NCBI RefSeq assembly: GCF_003339505.1
Contig: NZ_QPIW01000001.1
Span: 186,001-250,000, forward strand
DNA from: Runella aurantiaca
GTDB lineage: Bacteria > Bacteroidota > Bacteroidia > Cytophagales > Spirosomataceae
Reading direction: 5' to 3'
Length of the DNA: 64,000 bases
How positions within the stretch are numbered: position 1 is the stretch's first letter; the number at the start of each line of letters is the position of its first letter. Below the pieces are notes generated by a model. That model did not search any database. It saw only the letters and a program-made list of their open reading frames with translations, and had not been told where the DNA came from. Both the position numbers and the translations under genes were made by a program. Positions 9,695-18,231 of the stretch are shown here, one piece after another.

Positions 9695-10860
9695 CTAGCC
9701 ACCGATTCTTCTTTAAATAGGCTTTTTTTGGGTTTTAAACCAAACAAAATTCGGGTGAGAAGAAACGGTTTTATCAGCCAATGATAAAGCACGGCTACAA
9801 TTGAAAAGCAAAGGCAAATCAAAAGCGTGAGTTTAACAACAATGGGCAGGGGCCACTGCACTACAAAATACCCAGCTACAACAATCACCGTTTGGTGGAG
9901 AATGTAATAGGGGTACACGGCCTGATTGGTATATTTTAAAAATGGTGTAGAAAAATTCAGGTGGTGCTTCGCAAATCCTATTGCTGCCAGAATCAACGTC
10001 CAGATGTGGACGGAATTGAGAATCCCGTAGATATACAGTCGGCTGTCATTTACTTTGGGTAAGCTCAAAGTCCACCAATACTTGTAAAACAGGATGCCAA
10101 TGCAGACGAGCGCCGTACTTAGATAATAAAAACGGAAACGTTCACAGGTTTGCCAAAAGGCGTTGCTTCCTCCCAAAAGATACCCATACACCACGAACGT
10201 AAGCGAAGACACAAACAAAAACCAATCGTCGAGTAGGCTCTGCTGCTCGGGATAGTCGAGGTACAGGGTAAAATAATACAGCGTGAAAGGAATCACCAAC
10301 GCGCCTACGGCCAAAGGATGCGTGAGCCGATTCGTTATTTCTTCCTTCAAAGCATTGATTGCTTTTAATTTAAAAAAGGCAAAAACAGGCAGAAGCAAAA
10401 GGCAAAACACAAACAAATAGACGACAAACCATAAATGACTCCACGTGAGGGTTCCGTCGGGGTAGGGTACAAACTCCCAAACGCTGGGATAAAACGCGGC
10501 ATAGCTGCCCGTAAACTGCCCCCGCTGCAATCGCTCGATGTACACCTGCGCGGGAATCATGAAAAACATGGCAAACAGCAAAGGAATGAATAAACGTACT
10601 ACTCGTTCAAGGGCAAACATCCCTACTGACCGTTTTTTTAGGGAAAAGTGAATCCCTACCCCTGAAATAAAAAACAGCAGTGGTAGGCGCCATTGATGTA
10701 GCCAATAAATCAATCGCGTTAGCGCGACAGAGGTCTCCGCATTTTTCACTTCCCAGTTGAAAGTGACAAAAGGCATGGCGCAGTGAAAAAAAATCAGCAA
10801 AAAAAAAGCCAATACCCGTATCCAATCAAGGTAGTGGCGGCGTTCGGGACGAGAGTGCAT
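9691..10860 (-). CDS. Acyltransferase family 3 membrane protein
   Basis: A 389-residue polytopic inner-membrane protein of the acyltransferase-3 (OafA/OpgC-like) family, which acylates glycans or other cell-surface molecules. The N-terminus RHYLDWIRVLAFFLLIFFH carries the conserved Arg and the His of the family's active region, and about ten hydrophobic segments follow. A WRLPLLFFISG loop is also typical. No glycan cluster is adjacent, so the acceptor is unknown. It is convergent with DUF4956, overlapping it by four bases. Confidence 0.88.
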   Translation of the reverse strand: MHSRPERRHYLDWIRVLAFFLLIFFHCAMPFVTFNWEVKNAETSVALTRLIYWLHQWRLPLLFFISGVGIHFSLKKRSVGMFALERVVRLFIPLLFAMFFMIPAQVYIERLQRGQFTGSYAAFYPSVWEFVPYPDGTLTWSHLWFVVYLFVFCLLLLPVFAFFKLKAINALKEEITNRLTHPLAVGALVIPFTLYYFTLYLDYPEQQSLLDDWFLFVSSLTFVVYGYLLGGSNAFWQTCERFRFYYLSTALVCIGILFYKYWWTLSLPKVNDSRLYIYGILNSVHIWTLILAAIGFAKHHLNFSTPFLKYTNQAVYPYYILHQTVIVVAGYFVVQWPLPIVVKLTLLICLCFSIVAVLYHWLIKPFLLTRILFGLKPKKSLFKEESVAS

Positions 10861-11594
10861 CAGAGTGGCTGTAAGGTTTTTAGAGGCAGATGCAAATAGG
10901 TGAGAAAAGGTTGCTTTTGAAGTGAAGAAATGCGCGCCTTGGCGGTGCGTTTTTAGGTAAGTAATTTAAGCTAAGTACTGAATCGTAAATAGTTTTTATT
11001 ATTTTATACATTCAATAGACCCACCCCGCCCCGTTGGGGCACCCCTCCCAAGAGGGGATTAGAGCGTAAATCCCCTCTTGGGAGGGGTGTCGCGTAGCGA
11101 CGGGGTGGGAATAGAACAAATTATTTTTGACCACATACTTATGCGATAAATAGTATTGCTAATCATCATTCAAAGATGGCTAATTATCCGCTCTTTACCG
11201 TTTTATGAGAAAGCCCTGTCCCTGAAGATAGGTCGAGTCAACTGAGAGAATGGGCAATAAAAGTAAATTTTGAAAGAGTAAATCGGATGTCTTCATTAGT
11301 ATAGTTGTTGGAATGCAACGGTCGTGAATGTATTTTAAAAGGGCTTTGTGTTGCAGGCCCTTCACTTGGGTAATGACAAACTTTGATTCTTTGGCGGTTT
11401 GTTCGGATTATATCCGATAAAGGAAAAAGTTGGAATTTGTTGGTTGAGGTCGAGTTTTTGCAGAACGGCAACGGCCTGCATCAAAGAGTGGACTGTCAGG
11501 TAACGAACCAGACGGAAAGCGACTCACTCCGTTGTATTCTTAATCCAAGTTGCTCCACAACTTTTGAATTTGTTCCACCTTTTTTGACTAAATA
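10861..11594. other. Gene-poor intergenic region
   Basis: More than 700 bases without a credible coding sequence; the frames present are short and lack family-like composition. It contains the large palindrome at 11020-11109 and then featureless DNA up to the tRNA-Gly promoter. Confidence 0.6.
11020..11109. repeat. Large compound palindromic element
   Basis: A 90-base element with perfect 20-base inner arms (11041-11060 and 11069-11088, ACCCCTCCCAAGAGGGGATT and its complement) and nine-base outer arms CCCACCCCG / CGGGGTGGG separated by an imperfect middle. It would fold into one long cruciform or RNA hairpin. It is far from any gene end, so it is not a simple terminator. REP-like palindromes rich in CCCCTC are familiar in Cytophagales genomes; membership of such a family is inferred. 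Confidence 0.75.
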
Positions 11595-11595
11595 T

Positions 11596-11626
11596 TTGGA
11601 AAAAAAGATTGGGTTTAATATGTTTG
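11596..11626 (+). promoter_or_regulatory. Promoter of tRNA-Gly
   Basis: TTG at 11596-11598, a 20-base spacer and TATGTTTG at 11619-11626 match the Bacteroidota -33/-7 promoter (TTG, TAnnTTTG). The tRNA starts 41 bases later. The -7 box continues into GCAACCC, as does the box in front of tRNA-Leu. Confidence 0.7.
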
Positions 11627-11666
11627 CAACCCGTTTGAGGCATACGCCTGCCAATAACACCAAAAC

Positions 11667-11742
11667 GCGAAAGTAGCTCAGCTGGTAGAGCGCGACCTTG
11701 CCAAGGTCGAGGTCGCGGGTTCGAACCCCGTCTTTCGCTCCA
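11667..11742 (+). tRNA. tRNA-Gly (GCC)
   Basis: Complete cloverleaf: acceptor GCGAAAG/CTTTCGC, D arm GCTC...GAGC, anticodon stem CGACC/GGTCG with loop TTGCCAA (anticodon GCC), T arm GCGGG-TTCGAAC-CCCGT. The discriminator is T and CCA is encoded. A hairpin terminator follows directly. Confidence 0.97.
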
Positions 11743-11743
11743 C

Positions 11744-11770
11744 AAAGTCCCGTTCATGCGGGACTTTTTT
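11744..11770 (+). terminator. Terminator of tRNA-Gly
   Basis: Arms AAAGTCCCG / CGGGACTTT around TTCATG, followed by a T run, starting two bases after the encoded CCA. Confidence 0.9.
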
Positions 11771-11782
11771 ATTTTTGGCCAC

Positions 11783-11821
11783 AAAAAAATCCCCCGACAG
11801 ACTGAATCGGGGGATTTTTTT
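11783..11821. terminator. Bidirectional terminator after sppA
   Basis: TCCCCCGA / TCGGGGGA arms extended by a run of seven A on the left and seven T on the right, so it can end transcription on either strand. It lies 18 bases beyond the sppA stop and 41 bases beyond tRNA-Gly. Confidence 0.88.
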
Positions 11822-11839
11822 GTGATAGCCGGTGCGTGA

Positions 11840-13597
11840 TTATTTGATTACTATATCATACGGTAGGCGGGCTTGCGTTCCTTGCATTTGTTGTAGTTTC
11901 TTCAAGACTTTGAGGTAAGGCGCAAAATCACCTAATTTTTGTTGCATCAATTGCTCTTCGGCGTTACCAGTGAGTTTATTGATGAACTGCTCTACCATAT
12001 TTTTCTCCGCAGGGTATTTGATACGATAGTCACCTTCCTTCAATTTAGCGGCTTTAGCGGCTACCTGAATGGCTTTGTCCAATCCACCAAATTCGTCAAT
12101 CAACCCATTTTCTTTGGCTTCCTTACCCGACCAAACCCGACCAGAAGCCAAGGCTTGAAGTTTGGCAAGGGGCATTTTGCGACCTTCGGCGGCTTTGCGC
12201 GTAAAAATGGCGTAAATGTTTTCGGTACTCTTTTGCAGACGGTTGTTCTCAAAAGGAGTCATGTCGCGGGTTACCGAAGGCCAATCGGCGTGGGCGTTGG
12301 TGTTGACGCGGTCGAAGGTAATACCCAATTTGTTGCGGAAGGTATCTTCAAAGTTGAACAGCACGCTGAACACACCGATAGAGCCAGTAATCGTGTTGGG
12401 TTGAGCTACAATTTTATCGCAGCCCATTGCCATGTAGTAGCCCCCAGAGGCTGCTACGTCTGACATGGAAGCAATCACGGGTTTTTCCTTGCGGGTCAGT
12501 TGCACTTCGCGCCACATAACATCAGAAGCCAGGGCGCTGCCACCTGGAGAGTTGATTCTGAGGACCACCGCTTTTACTTTTTTGTCTTTGCGTGCTTTGC
12601 GAAGTTCTTCCATGATGGTTTCAGAGCCAATATTTCCGTCGGTGCTTTTGCCTGACATGATGGCGCCTTCTCCGATAATGACCGCAATTCTGCGGTCAGA
12701 TGGCCCGTCTTTAATGAGCTTATCGGCTTTGATGTATTTGCCAAGGCCAACAAATTTGATTTTATCGTCCTCCTTCAGTTTGAGTTCATTTTTCAATGAA
12801 GCTTCTACTTCGTCATAATAACCTACGTGGGTGATGAGCTTATACTTGAGGGCATCTTGAGGAGCATCTATGGATAAAGAATCGGCCAAGTTTTTGAGCT
12901 GGGCGGCAGAAATGCCCCGTGATTTTGCAATATTTTCAACGGCATGATTAAAAATGACGTTAATCAAAACCTGATTCTGCAACTTACTGGCGTCGCTCAT
13001 GTTTTCGCGGAAGAAAGGCTCCACAGCACTTTTATATTCACCTACCCGAAACACCAACGGCTTTATCTCAAGTTTGTCAAGGGTTCCTTTGTAGAAATCA
13101 TATTCGGCACTGAGTCCGTTCCATTCCATTCCTCCGGCGGGGTTGAGGTATATTTTGTCGGCAACAGATGCCAAGTAATAGGCTTTCTCGGTCATTACCT
13201 CCCCGTAGGCGTACACAAATTTCTTAGATTTCTTGAAATCAATGATTGCATCGCGAATTTCTTCGGCCGAGGCCCAGCCAACCATCGGGTATTGAACGTC
13301 CAAGTAAACGCCCTCGATGTTGGGGTCGAGTTTGGCATTGGCCAAGGCAGATTTAATATCAAGCAGGCCAATGACATCGCCCTGCCCGCCCGTGAGCTCC
13401 GCAAAAGGGTTGTCGATGGAAACTTCCTGAATGGAATTGTTTAAATTTAATTTAAGAACGGAGTTTTTCTCAACGTTGGTTTTTTCTTCCGATGAGCCGA
13501 GCGCCGCTGCTAAACCGATAAACAAAAAGAAGCCCAGTAACGAGAAAAGAAATAAACCGACGATGGTTGCGAAAACATATTTAATAAACTGCCACAT
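11840..13597 (-). CDS. sppA: Signal peptide peptidase SppA, 67K type
   Basis: A 585-residue membrane-anchored serine protease that degrades cleaved signal peptides. It has one N-terminal membrane segment (FIKYVFATIVGLFLFSLLGF) and two tandem ClpP-like domains, the long form of the family. The N-terminal domain carries the general-base lysine in VMTEKAYYLASVADKIYLNP; the C-terminal domain carries the nucleophile serine in MSDVAASGGYYMAMGCDKI with the preceding SPGGSALAS loop. Both residues of the Ser-Lys dyad are therefore present. It is monocistronic, ending at the terminator near 11,800. A TACTTTTG box on the minus strand at 13717-13724 could be its -7 element, but no clear -33 element is seen. 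Confidence 0.95.
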   Translation of the reverse strand: MWQFIKYVFATIVGLFLFSLLGFFLFIGLAAALGSSEEKTNVEKNSVLKLNLNNSIQEVSIDNPFAELTGGQGDVIGLLDIKSALANAKLDPNIEGVYLDVQYPMVGWASAEEIRDAIIDFKKSKKFVYAYGEVMTEKAYYLASVADKIYLNPAGGMEWNGLSAEYDFYKGTLDKLEIKPLVFRVGEYKSAVEPFFRENMSDASKLQNQVLINVIFNHAVENIAKSRGISAAQLKNLADSLSIDAPQDALKYKLITHVGYYDEVEASLKNELKLKEDDKIKFVGLGKYIKADKLIKDGPSDRRIAVIIGEGAIMSGKSTDGNIGSETIMEELRKARKDKKVKAVVLRINSPGGSALASDVMWREVQLTRKEKPVIASMSDVAASGGYYMAMGCDKIVAQPNTITGSIGVFSVLFNFEDTFRNKLGITFDRVNTNAHADWPSVTRDMTPFENNRLQKSTENIYAIFTRKAAEGRKMPLAKLQALASGRVWSGKEAKENGLIDEFGGLDKAIQVAAKAAKLKEGDYRIKYPAEKNMVEQFINKLTGNAEEQLMQQKLGDFAPYLKVLKKLQQMQGTQARLPYDIVIK

Positions 13598-13884
13598 AAA
13601 CGATTGGGTAATTAAGTGATTTTGAGATTAAAGGGGTAAAGCCAGAGAGAACCTGTGGTTTTTGCTTCTGCTTATGATACGACTTGGTAACTTGATTTGG
13701 TTGCTTGAATAACAAACAAAAGTACGGTTTTGGTGGGCGAGGCGGAGGTGTTTATGTTAAATGGCGGTATCGGTTTACGAAAGGGAATATGTTTACACGA
13801 ATTTTAGGAACCAAAATTCTTAAAGTTTCTTAACGCGCTCACAACGTGTCAGACTGCTTGTTAGCTTGCCGAAAATTCAATTTT

Positions 13885-14196
13885 ATGCTTTCCGCTGTTT
13901 GGCTTTTTTACCGTCAATTTTGGTTTTTTACGAATGTCGTTTCGTGGGGAGGATGGCTGGTGGCTCAAGTACCTTTGGGCGACGACTTATGGCTGCTATT
14001 TGGGCCTCTTTTCTGGCTTAAATTAGCCTCTTTTGGCGTTGTTTGGTATTTTATGCATATTTTTTCGCGTCAAAAATATCTTTTTTACCAAAATATGGGG
14101 CATTCCATTCCACGCCTTTTTGTGGGGGCTTTCTGCCTCGATATGTTGTTGTTTTTCGGGGGATTGGCACTCATCAATTGGTTAATTCACGTATGA
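13885..14196 (+). CDS. Small membrane protein coupled to ABC ATPase
   Basis: An unrecognised 103-residue protein with about three hydrophobic segments (AVWLFYRQFWFFTNVVSWGG; WLLFGPLFWLKLASFGVVWY; LFVGAFCLDMLLFFGGLALI). I prefer the ATG at 13885; the frame is open to a GTG at 13846. Its TGA overlaps the ATG of the ABC ATPase (ATGA), so the two are co-translated and probably work together. It is too small to be an ordinary ABC permease, and may be a minimal membrane partner or accessory subunit. Confidence 0.7.
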   Translation: MLSAVWLFYRQFWFFTNVVSWGGWLVAQVPLGDDLWLLFGPLFWLKLASFGVVWYFMHIFSRQKYLFYQNMGHSIPRLFVGAFCLDMLLFFGGLALINWLIHV

Positions 14197-14852
14197 AATT
14201 ATTCAAAAGTTTGGAGGCCGATAGCATTGAACTTGCTTATGGCGAACGAAAAATTCTGCAAAGCATTTACCTGAAAATGCCTTTGGGCGAGGTTACGGCT
14301 ATTTTAGGGAGAAATGGTTGTGGAAAATCAAGCTTACTGCAAATCATTTTCGGGACCTTGAAGCCCGTATTTAAGTCGGTGCGTTGGGATAGGCGTTTCG
14401 TTGAATTTCCTTATCGGGAGCATCACCTCGTGCGGTATTTGCCGCAACACCCCCTCACGCCGCCCTCTCTGCGGGTACAGGAGGCCTTTAAATGGTATGA
14501 TTCTGGGGTCGATGATTCCTTCGGTGAAAGATGGCAAGTGGTTAAAAGCAAGCGTTTTGGTGAGCTGTCGGGCGGGGAGAGGCGGTTTTGGGAAACGTTA
14601 TTGATTCTTTTTTCACCCGTTCAATACGTTTTGTTGGATGAGCCTTTCTCGCACCTTTCGCCCATGTATGTGGAGCAGCTGAAATGGCTGATTACGTCCC
14701 AAAAGGCTCAAAAAGGAATTCTAATCACCGATCACCTTTACCGAGACGTTTTGGACATTGCCGATCAAACCTATTTTTTACAAAATGGCACGACCTATTT
14801 GTTAACCAACCCACTCCGTGATTTGATGGATAGAGGGTATATTCCTGAATGA
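14193..14852 (+). CDS. ABC transporter ATP-binding protein
   Basis: A 219-residue single ABC ATPase domain. Walker A is GRNGCGKSS, the signature is LSGGERR, Walker B is VLLDEPF and the switch histidine is in LITDH, so the ATPase should be active. The ATG at 14193 overlaps the stop of the upstream membrane protein by four bases; the longer frame to 14043 lies entirely within that gene. The C-terminus is short with no regulatory domain. No conventional permease or substrate-binding protein is nearby, so the transported substrate is unknown. Confidence 0.9.
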   Translation: MKLFKSLEADSIELAYGERKILQSIYLKMPLGEVTAILGRNGCGKSSLLQIIFGTLKPVFKSVRWDRRFVEFPYREHHLVRYLPQHPLTPPSLRVQEAFKWYDSGVDDSFGERWQVVKSKRFGELSGGERRFWETLLILFSPVQYVLLDEPFSHLSPMYVEQLKWLITSQKAQKGILITDHLYRDVLDIADQTYFLQNGTTYLLTNPLRDLMDRGYIPE

Positions 14853-14981
14853 TAAAATGAAGGCTATTTGCGCAAAAATTCGTTACTTTGTCGCTTGGTT
14901 CTGGTTAAGAAAAAAGAGGAAAGGATTGAGAGAATTGAGCCTGACTTTTTACCTCTTAGCCCCTAACTCTAAAACAAAAAA

Positions 14982-15785
14982 ATGGCAAACGGAATTTTAC
15001 AAGGGAAACGCGGCATCATTTCGGGTGCGCTTGATGAAAACTCAATCGCGTGGAAAGTAGCAATGAAAGCGAAAGCCGAAGGTGCAACTTTTACGCTGAC
15101 AAACGCCCCTATTGCAATGCGGATGGGCGAAATTAATAAATTGGCGGATGCCTGTGAGGCCGAAATTATCCCCGCAGATGCTACTTCCATTGAAGAAATC
15201 GAAAACCTTTACACCAAATCCATTGATGTATTGGGGGGGAAAGTAGACTTTGTGCTCCACTCCATCGGTATGTCGCCAAACATCCGTAAGGGACGCCCGT
15301 ACGGAGATTTGAATTACGATTGGTTTCTGAAAAGTATTGATGTATCGGCGTTATCGTTTCATAAATTTTTGCAGGTAGCCGAAAAAATGGATGCCATCAA
15401 TGAGTGGGGCAGCGTGGTGGCCCTGTCGTACATGGCAGCCCAACGGACTTTTCCTTTTTATACCGATATGGCGGAGGCAAAAGCGATGCTTGAGTCGATT
15501 GCCCGTAGCTACGGGTACCGTTATGGTAAAGCAAAAAATGTACGGGTCAATACCGTTTCTCAGTCACCCACCAAAACTACGGCAGGGTCAGGAATCGGCG
15601 GCTTTGATAAATTTTATGATTTCGCAGAAAAAATGTCTCCCCTTGGCAACGCTTCGGCCGACGATTGCGCCAATTATGTGGTGATGATGTTTTCTGATTA
15701 TACCCGCATGGTGACCATGCAAAATCTCTTCCATGATGGCGGTTTCTCCATGATTGGCGTTTCGGAAGAGCTACTTCAGGGATAA
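14982..15785 (+). CDS. fabI: Enoyl-[acyl-carrier-protein] reductase FabI
   Basis: A 267-residue NADH-dependent enoyl-ACP reductase that reduces trans-2-enoyl-ACP in the last step of each fatty-acid elongation round. The N-terminal GKRGIISGALDENSIAWKVA is the FabI form of the Rossmann nucleotide site, HSIGMSP is typical, and the catalytic Tyr160-X6-Lys167 (YTDMAEAK), with Tyr150 before it, matches the family pattern. It is monocistronic and ends at a bidirectional hairpin. It would be the usual target of triclosan-type inhibitors. Confidence 0.96.
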   Translation: MANGILQGKRGIISGALDENSIAWKVAMKAKAEGATFTLTNAPIAMRMGEINKLADACEAEIIPADATSIEEIENLYTKSIDVLGGKVDFVLHSIGMSPNIRKGRPYGDLNYDWFLKSIDVSALSFHKFLQVAEKMDAINEWGSVVALSYMAAQRTFPFYTDMAEAKAMLESIARSYGYRYGKAKNVRVNTVSQSPTKTTAGSGIGGFDKFYDFAEKMSPLGNASADDCANYVVMMFSDYTRMVTMQNLFHDGGFSMIGVSEELLQG

Positions 15786-15838
15786 AAAATAAGTCCATCG
15801 TTTATAGTTTTCACTACGAACGATGGACTTATTTTTTT
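15784..15838. terminator. Bidirectional terminator between fabI and DUF1080 gene
   Basis: Fifteen-base perfect arms (15788-15802 and 15819-15833, AATAAGTCCATCGTT and its complement), flanked by A and T runs on the two sides. It begins at the fabI stop and ends about 15 bases before the stop of the convergent gene. Confidence 0.88.
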
Positions 15839-15853
15839 TACCGCGTCAAATTC

Positions 15854-16549
15854 CTACAACTCGCGAACGCGAATATTACGGAACCACACTTTATCGCCGT
15901 GGTCCTGAATTGCTATTTTTCCTTTCGCAAATTTTGCGAAACCTTCCCACGTTTTGAATTTGCTGTTGGCTACGAGTGCATCCCAGCCGGGTCCTTTGGT
16001 AGGAAACGTTACCATCTGCTTACCGTTCAACCAGAAAGTGCCTTGGCCTTTGTCAATTTTCATTTTAGCTTTATTCCATTCGCCAGCAGGTTTTACTGCG
16101 CTGAAATCGGCCGGAGGAATCATGTCATATAACGAACCCGCTTTGTGGTTGCCATTTTTGCCAGCGAGTGCATCTGGGTGTTTGGCGTCGTCGAGTACCT
16201 GCATTTCAGGGCCAGTACTGTAAGGACAGCAGTATTTTTTATCTTCTACCACGCCCCACATCACGCCGCTGTTGCCTTTTTCGGAGATTTTCCACTCCAT
16301 TTCCAACTCAAAATTCTCGAACTCAGCATCTGTGACAAGGTCGCCGCCGCCTCTGCCAGTCAAGACCATGGCGCCGTCTTCAATTTGCCATTTGTCAGAA
16401 ATAGGTTGTCCCTGCTTGTTGAAAGCGTGCCAGCCGCTGAAATCCTTACCGTTGAAAAGGCTCTGCCATTTGCCTTTTTTCTGAACGAAGCCACAAGTCA
16501 ATATCAGCGTAACGGCTGCTAAAACGAGTGAAAACTTTACTTTTTGCAT
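15854..16549 (-). CDS. DUF1080 family secreted protein
   Basis: A 231-residue exported protein of the DUF1080 (3-keto-disaccharide hydrolase) family, a concanavalin-like beta-sandwich fold. Visible hallmarks are SLFNGKDFSGWHAF near the N-terminus, ENFELEMEWKISEKGNSGVMW, and the terminal IAIQDHGDKVWFRNIRVREL. The ATG at 16549 gives a clear signal sequence (KFSLVLAAVTLILTC); the cysteine after it could be lipidated but the preceding Thr is a poor lipobox residue. Family members act on glycosides oxidised at C3, often beside Gfo/Idh/MocA oxidoreductases; one such gene lies at 51.9 kb, not adjacent. Confidence 0.87.
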   Translation of the reverse strand: MQKVKFSLVLAAVTLILTCGFVQKKGKWQSLFNGKDFSGWHAFNKQGQPISDKWQIEDGAMVLTGRGGGDLVTDAEFENFELEMEWKISEKGNSGVMWGVVEDKKYCCPYSTGPEMQVLDDAKHPDALAGKNGNHKAGSLYDMIPPADFSAVKPAGEWNKAKMKIDKGQGTFWLNGKQMVTFPTKGPGWDALVANSKFKTWEGFAKFAKGKIAIQDHGDKVWFRNIRVREL

Positions 16550-16673
16550 AATAGTGGAAAAATGATGATTGAGAGAAACAAAAAAATGAGCAGTAGATAT
16601 ATCTACCACTCATCAAAGAATATCCGCCCAAAACTATACTGTACTTTCAAGAATTGCAAACACTGTATACATC

Positions 16674-17231
16674 CTATTTTTTACTAACGTAGGGGGCGAG
16701 ACTGTACTTATTCTTCACTTGTATCGTCTGGGCAATCTTCATAAAGACTACCTTGGGTACTTCAATGTTGTGTTCGGTCAAGGCCACTTCAAAATCTGTC
16801 GTAAGCCCGATTGAACCCTGAGCAACGGTGATTTTACCTTTAAATGTCCGTGGTTTAGACACCCCGTGGAGGTTGAAATCGCCAGTAGCGGAGATGTCGT
16901 AGGTGCCGTTTTTGGTGAAATCAATCTTTTCGTTGATTTTTCCTTTAAAGACCGCCTTGGGGTATTTGGCCGATTCGATGTAGTTTTCGTTGAAATGCTC
17001 CTGCATGAGTTTGTTCGGAAAATCAAACTGTTTCATGTTCATCTGCACCACAATGTCGTTGGTGGAAGTGTTCAGAATCGCTTGCCCGAATTTGTTAACT
17101 GCCGCAATATTTTCAACGGGTGTTTCTGAAAAAAAACTCGTTTCCCCGTTGCTTGTTGAATACAGATTCTGGGCATTTAGGTAGCCAAACGACGCGAAAG
17201 AAACGGCTAAAATGATGATGATTGTTTTCAT
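16674..17231 (-). CDS. YceI family periplasmic protein
   Basis: A 185-residue exported protein of the YceI lipocalin-like fold, which in characterised members binds isoprenoid or other amphiphilic ligands in the periplasm. A signal peptide (MKTIIIILAVSFASFGYLNA) is followed by the beta-barrel with YPKAVFKGKINEKIDF and FNLHGVSKPRTFKGKI. It is the last gene of a three-gene minus-strand run with the DUF5777 and Rieske genes, 39 bases from the former. A second, more typical YceI lies at 21.1 kb. Confidence 0.85.
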   Translation of the reverse strand: MKTIIIILAVSFASFGYLNAQNLYSTSNGETSFFSETPVENIAAVNKFGQAILNTSTNDIVVQMNMKQFDFPNKLMQEHFNENYIESAKYPKAVFKGKINEKIDFTKNGTYDISATGDFNLHGVSKPRTFKGKITVAQGSIGLTTDFEVALTEHNIEVPKVVFMKIAQTIQVKNKYSLAPYVSKK

Positions 17232-17270
17232 GGCATAGTAAGTTTAATGCAGTCATTAAAGAAAAAAAGG

Positions 17271-18173
17271 CTATTTCATCATTCCTTTGGCGCGTTTGTC
17301 AAAACTGAACGTTCTTGAAACGTTGAAACCCCAGCGAATGTCTCCTTTGCCCCAACTTCCCGAAGTATCACCGATAAATTGCTTTTCGACCATGCCAGAA
17401 GAATTGGTGAAGTGTAGTTGAAACACGTGACCACCCGTCTCAATGTCAACACCGATAGCGAGCGAATTTCCGTACGGGTCGCCAAGGGCATTTTCGAGGT
17501 CTTTTTCACGAAATGCCCAATAATATTCAGCATTCAATGACAATCGTTTGTTCAGCTTCATTCTCCCGCCAAATCCTAACGCAAAAAGTGCTCGTTCTTG
17601 CGCGGCAGTCGCCACGCGATTGCGGTACAAGAACGTGGGATTGAGCTGCAACGACAAACGCTCGCTAAACTTACGGGCAATCAAAAGTTGAGTGCAATAA
17701 GACGTTTTGTCTTGGGTCGAAAGGTCTTTATCCAGCGTTTCAATGACTGTACTCGCAAATGCCGTTACCGAGAAGGGCATGTTGCGAGTGCCCGTCGACT
17801 GCCGAAGAAGTTTGGCTTTGGCCAAAAAATCAAAGGTTTTTTGAACACTGCTACGTCCAAAACCAATCGTTACGTTGTCGGTCAAACCGTATTCAAATCC
17901 CAACCGAATGGTTGAATAATCAAGCCCGAAAAGGTTGTATGCCCCTGAGTTCAGACGGTCAAAACGGTGATGAATGATAAAGTCCAAGTGATTTTTCTTG
18001 ACGGTTTCCACAGAATGCCCGTTGATGATACGCGTTCCTTTGAAAGTGGCCGTTGTATAATCCGTCGTTTTGGGCTCGTTTTCTTCGAGCATTTTTGTTA
18101 AATCTTCCTGCGCTTTTACGTCAATTGTACTCATCAACAACAACGCGGCAACTACTGAAGCAAGTGCTTTCAT
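17271..18173 (-). CDS. DUF5777 beta-barrel protein
   Basis: A 300-residue exported protein, probably an outer-membrane beta-barrel. It has a signal peptide (ALASVVAALLLMSTIDVKAQ) and many amphipathic strands (RLGFEYGLTDNVTIGFGRSS; LSLQLNPTFLYRN; HVFQLHFTNSSGMVEKQFIG), ending in an aromatic-containing segment. DUF5777 proteins are known from Bacteroidota and have no assigned function; the ATG two codons upstream (18179) is equally possible. It lies between the Rieske and YceI genes, so a link to an electron-transfer process at the cell surface is plausible but unproven. Confidence 0.8.
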   Translation of the reverse strand: MKALASVVAALLLMSTIDVKAQEDLTKMLEENEPKTTDYTTATFKGTRIINGHSVETVKKNHLDFIIHHRFDRLNSGAYNLFGLDYSTIRLGFEYGLTDNVTIGFGRSSVQKTFDFLAKAKLLRQSTGTRNMPFSVTAFASTVIETLDKDLSTQDKTSYCTQLLIARKFSERLSLQLNPTFLYRNRVATAAQERALFALGFGGRMKLNKRLSLNAEYYWAFREKDLENALGDPYGNSLAIGVDIETGGHVFQLHFTNSSGMVEKQFIGDTSGSWGKGDIRWGFNVSRTFSFDKRAKGMMK

Positions 18174-18231
18174 ACACATTTAATTAGGGTCTTTACTTGT
18201 TTTTAGGGAACGCACTATTACAATAAACGAA

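Noticed and set aside
11238-11471. 77-residue minus-strand open frame in the gene-poor region
   Set aside because: No start context, no recognised domain, and composition not protein-like.
11383-11676. 97-residue open frame before tRNA-Gly on the plus strand
   Set aside because: It runs over the tRNA promoter and into the tRNA gene, and its translation has no family-like features.
11550-11745. Possible attachment-site duplication (GCTCCACAA upstream and at the tRNA-Gly end)
   Set aside because: Only nine bases are shared, the copy lies on the 5' side of the tRNA and no integrase or mobile gene is present.
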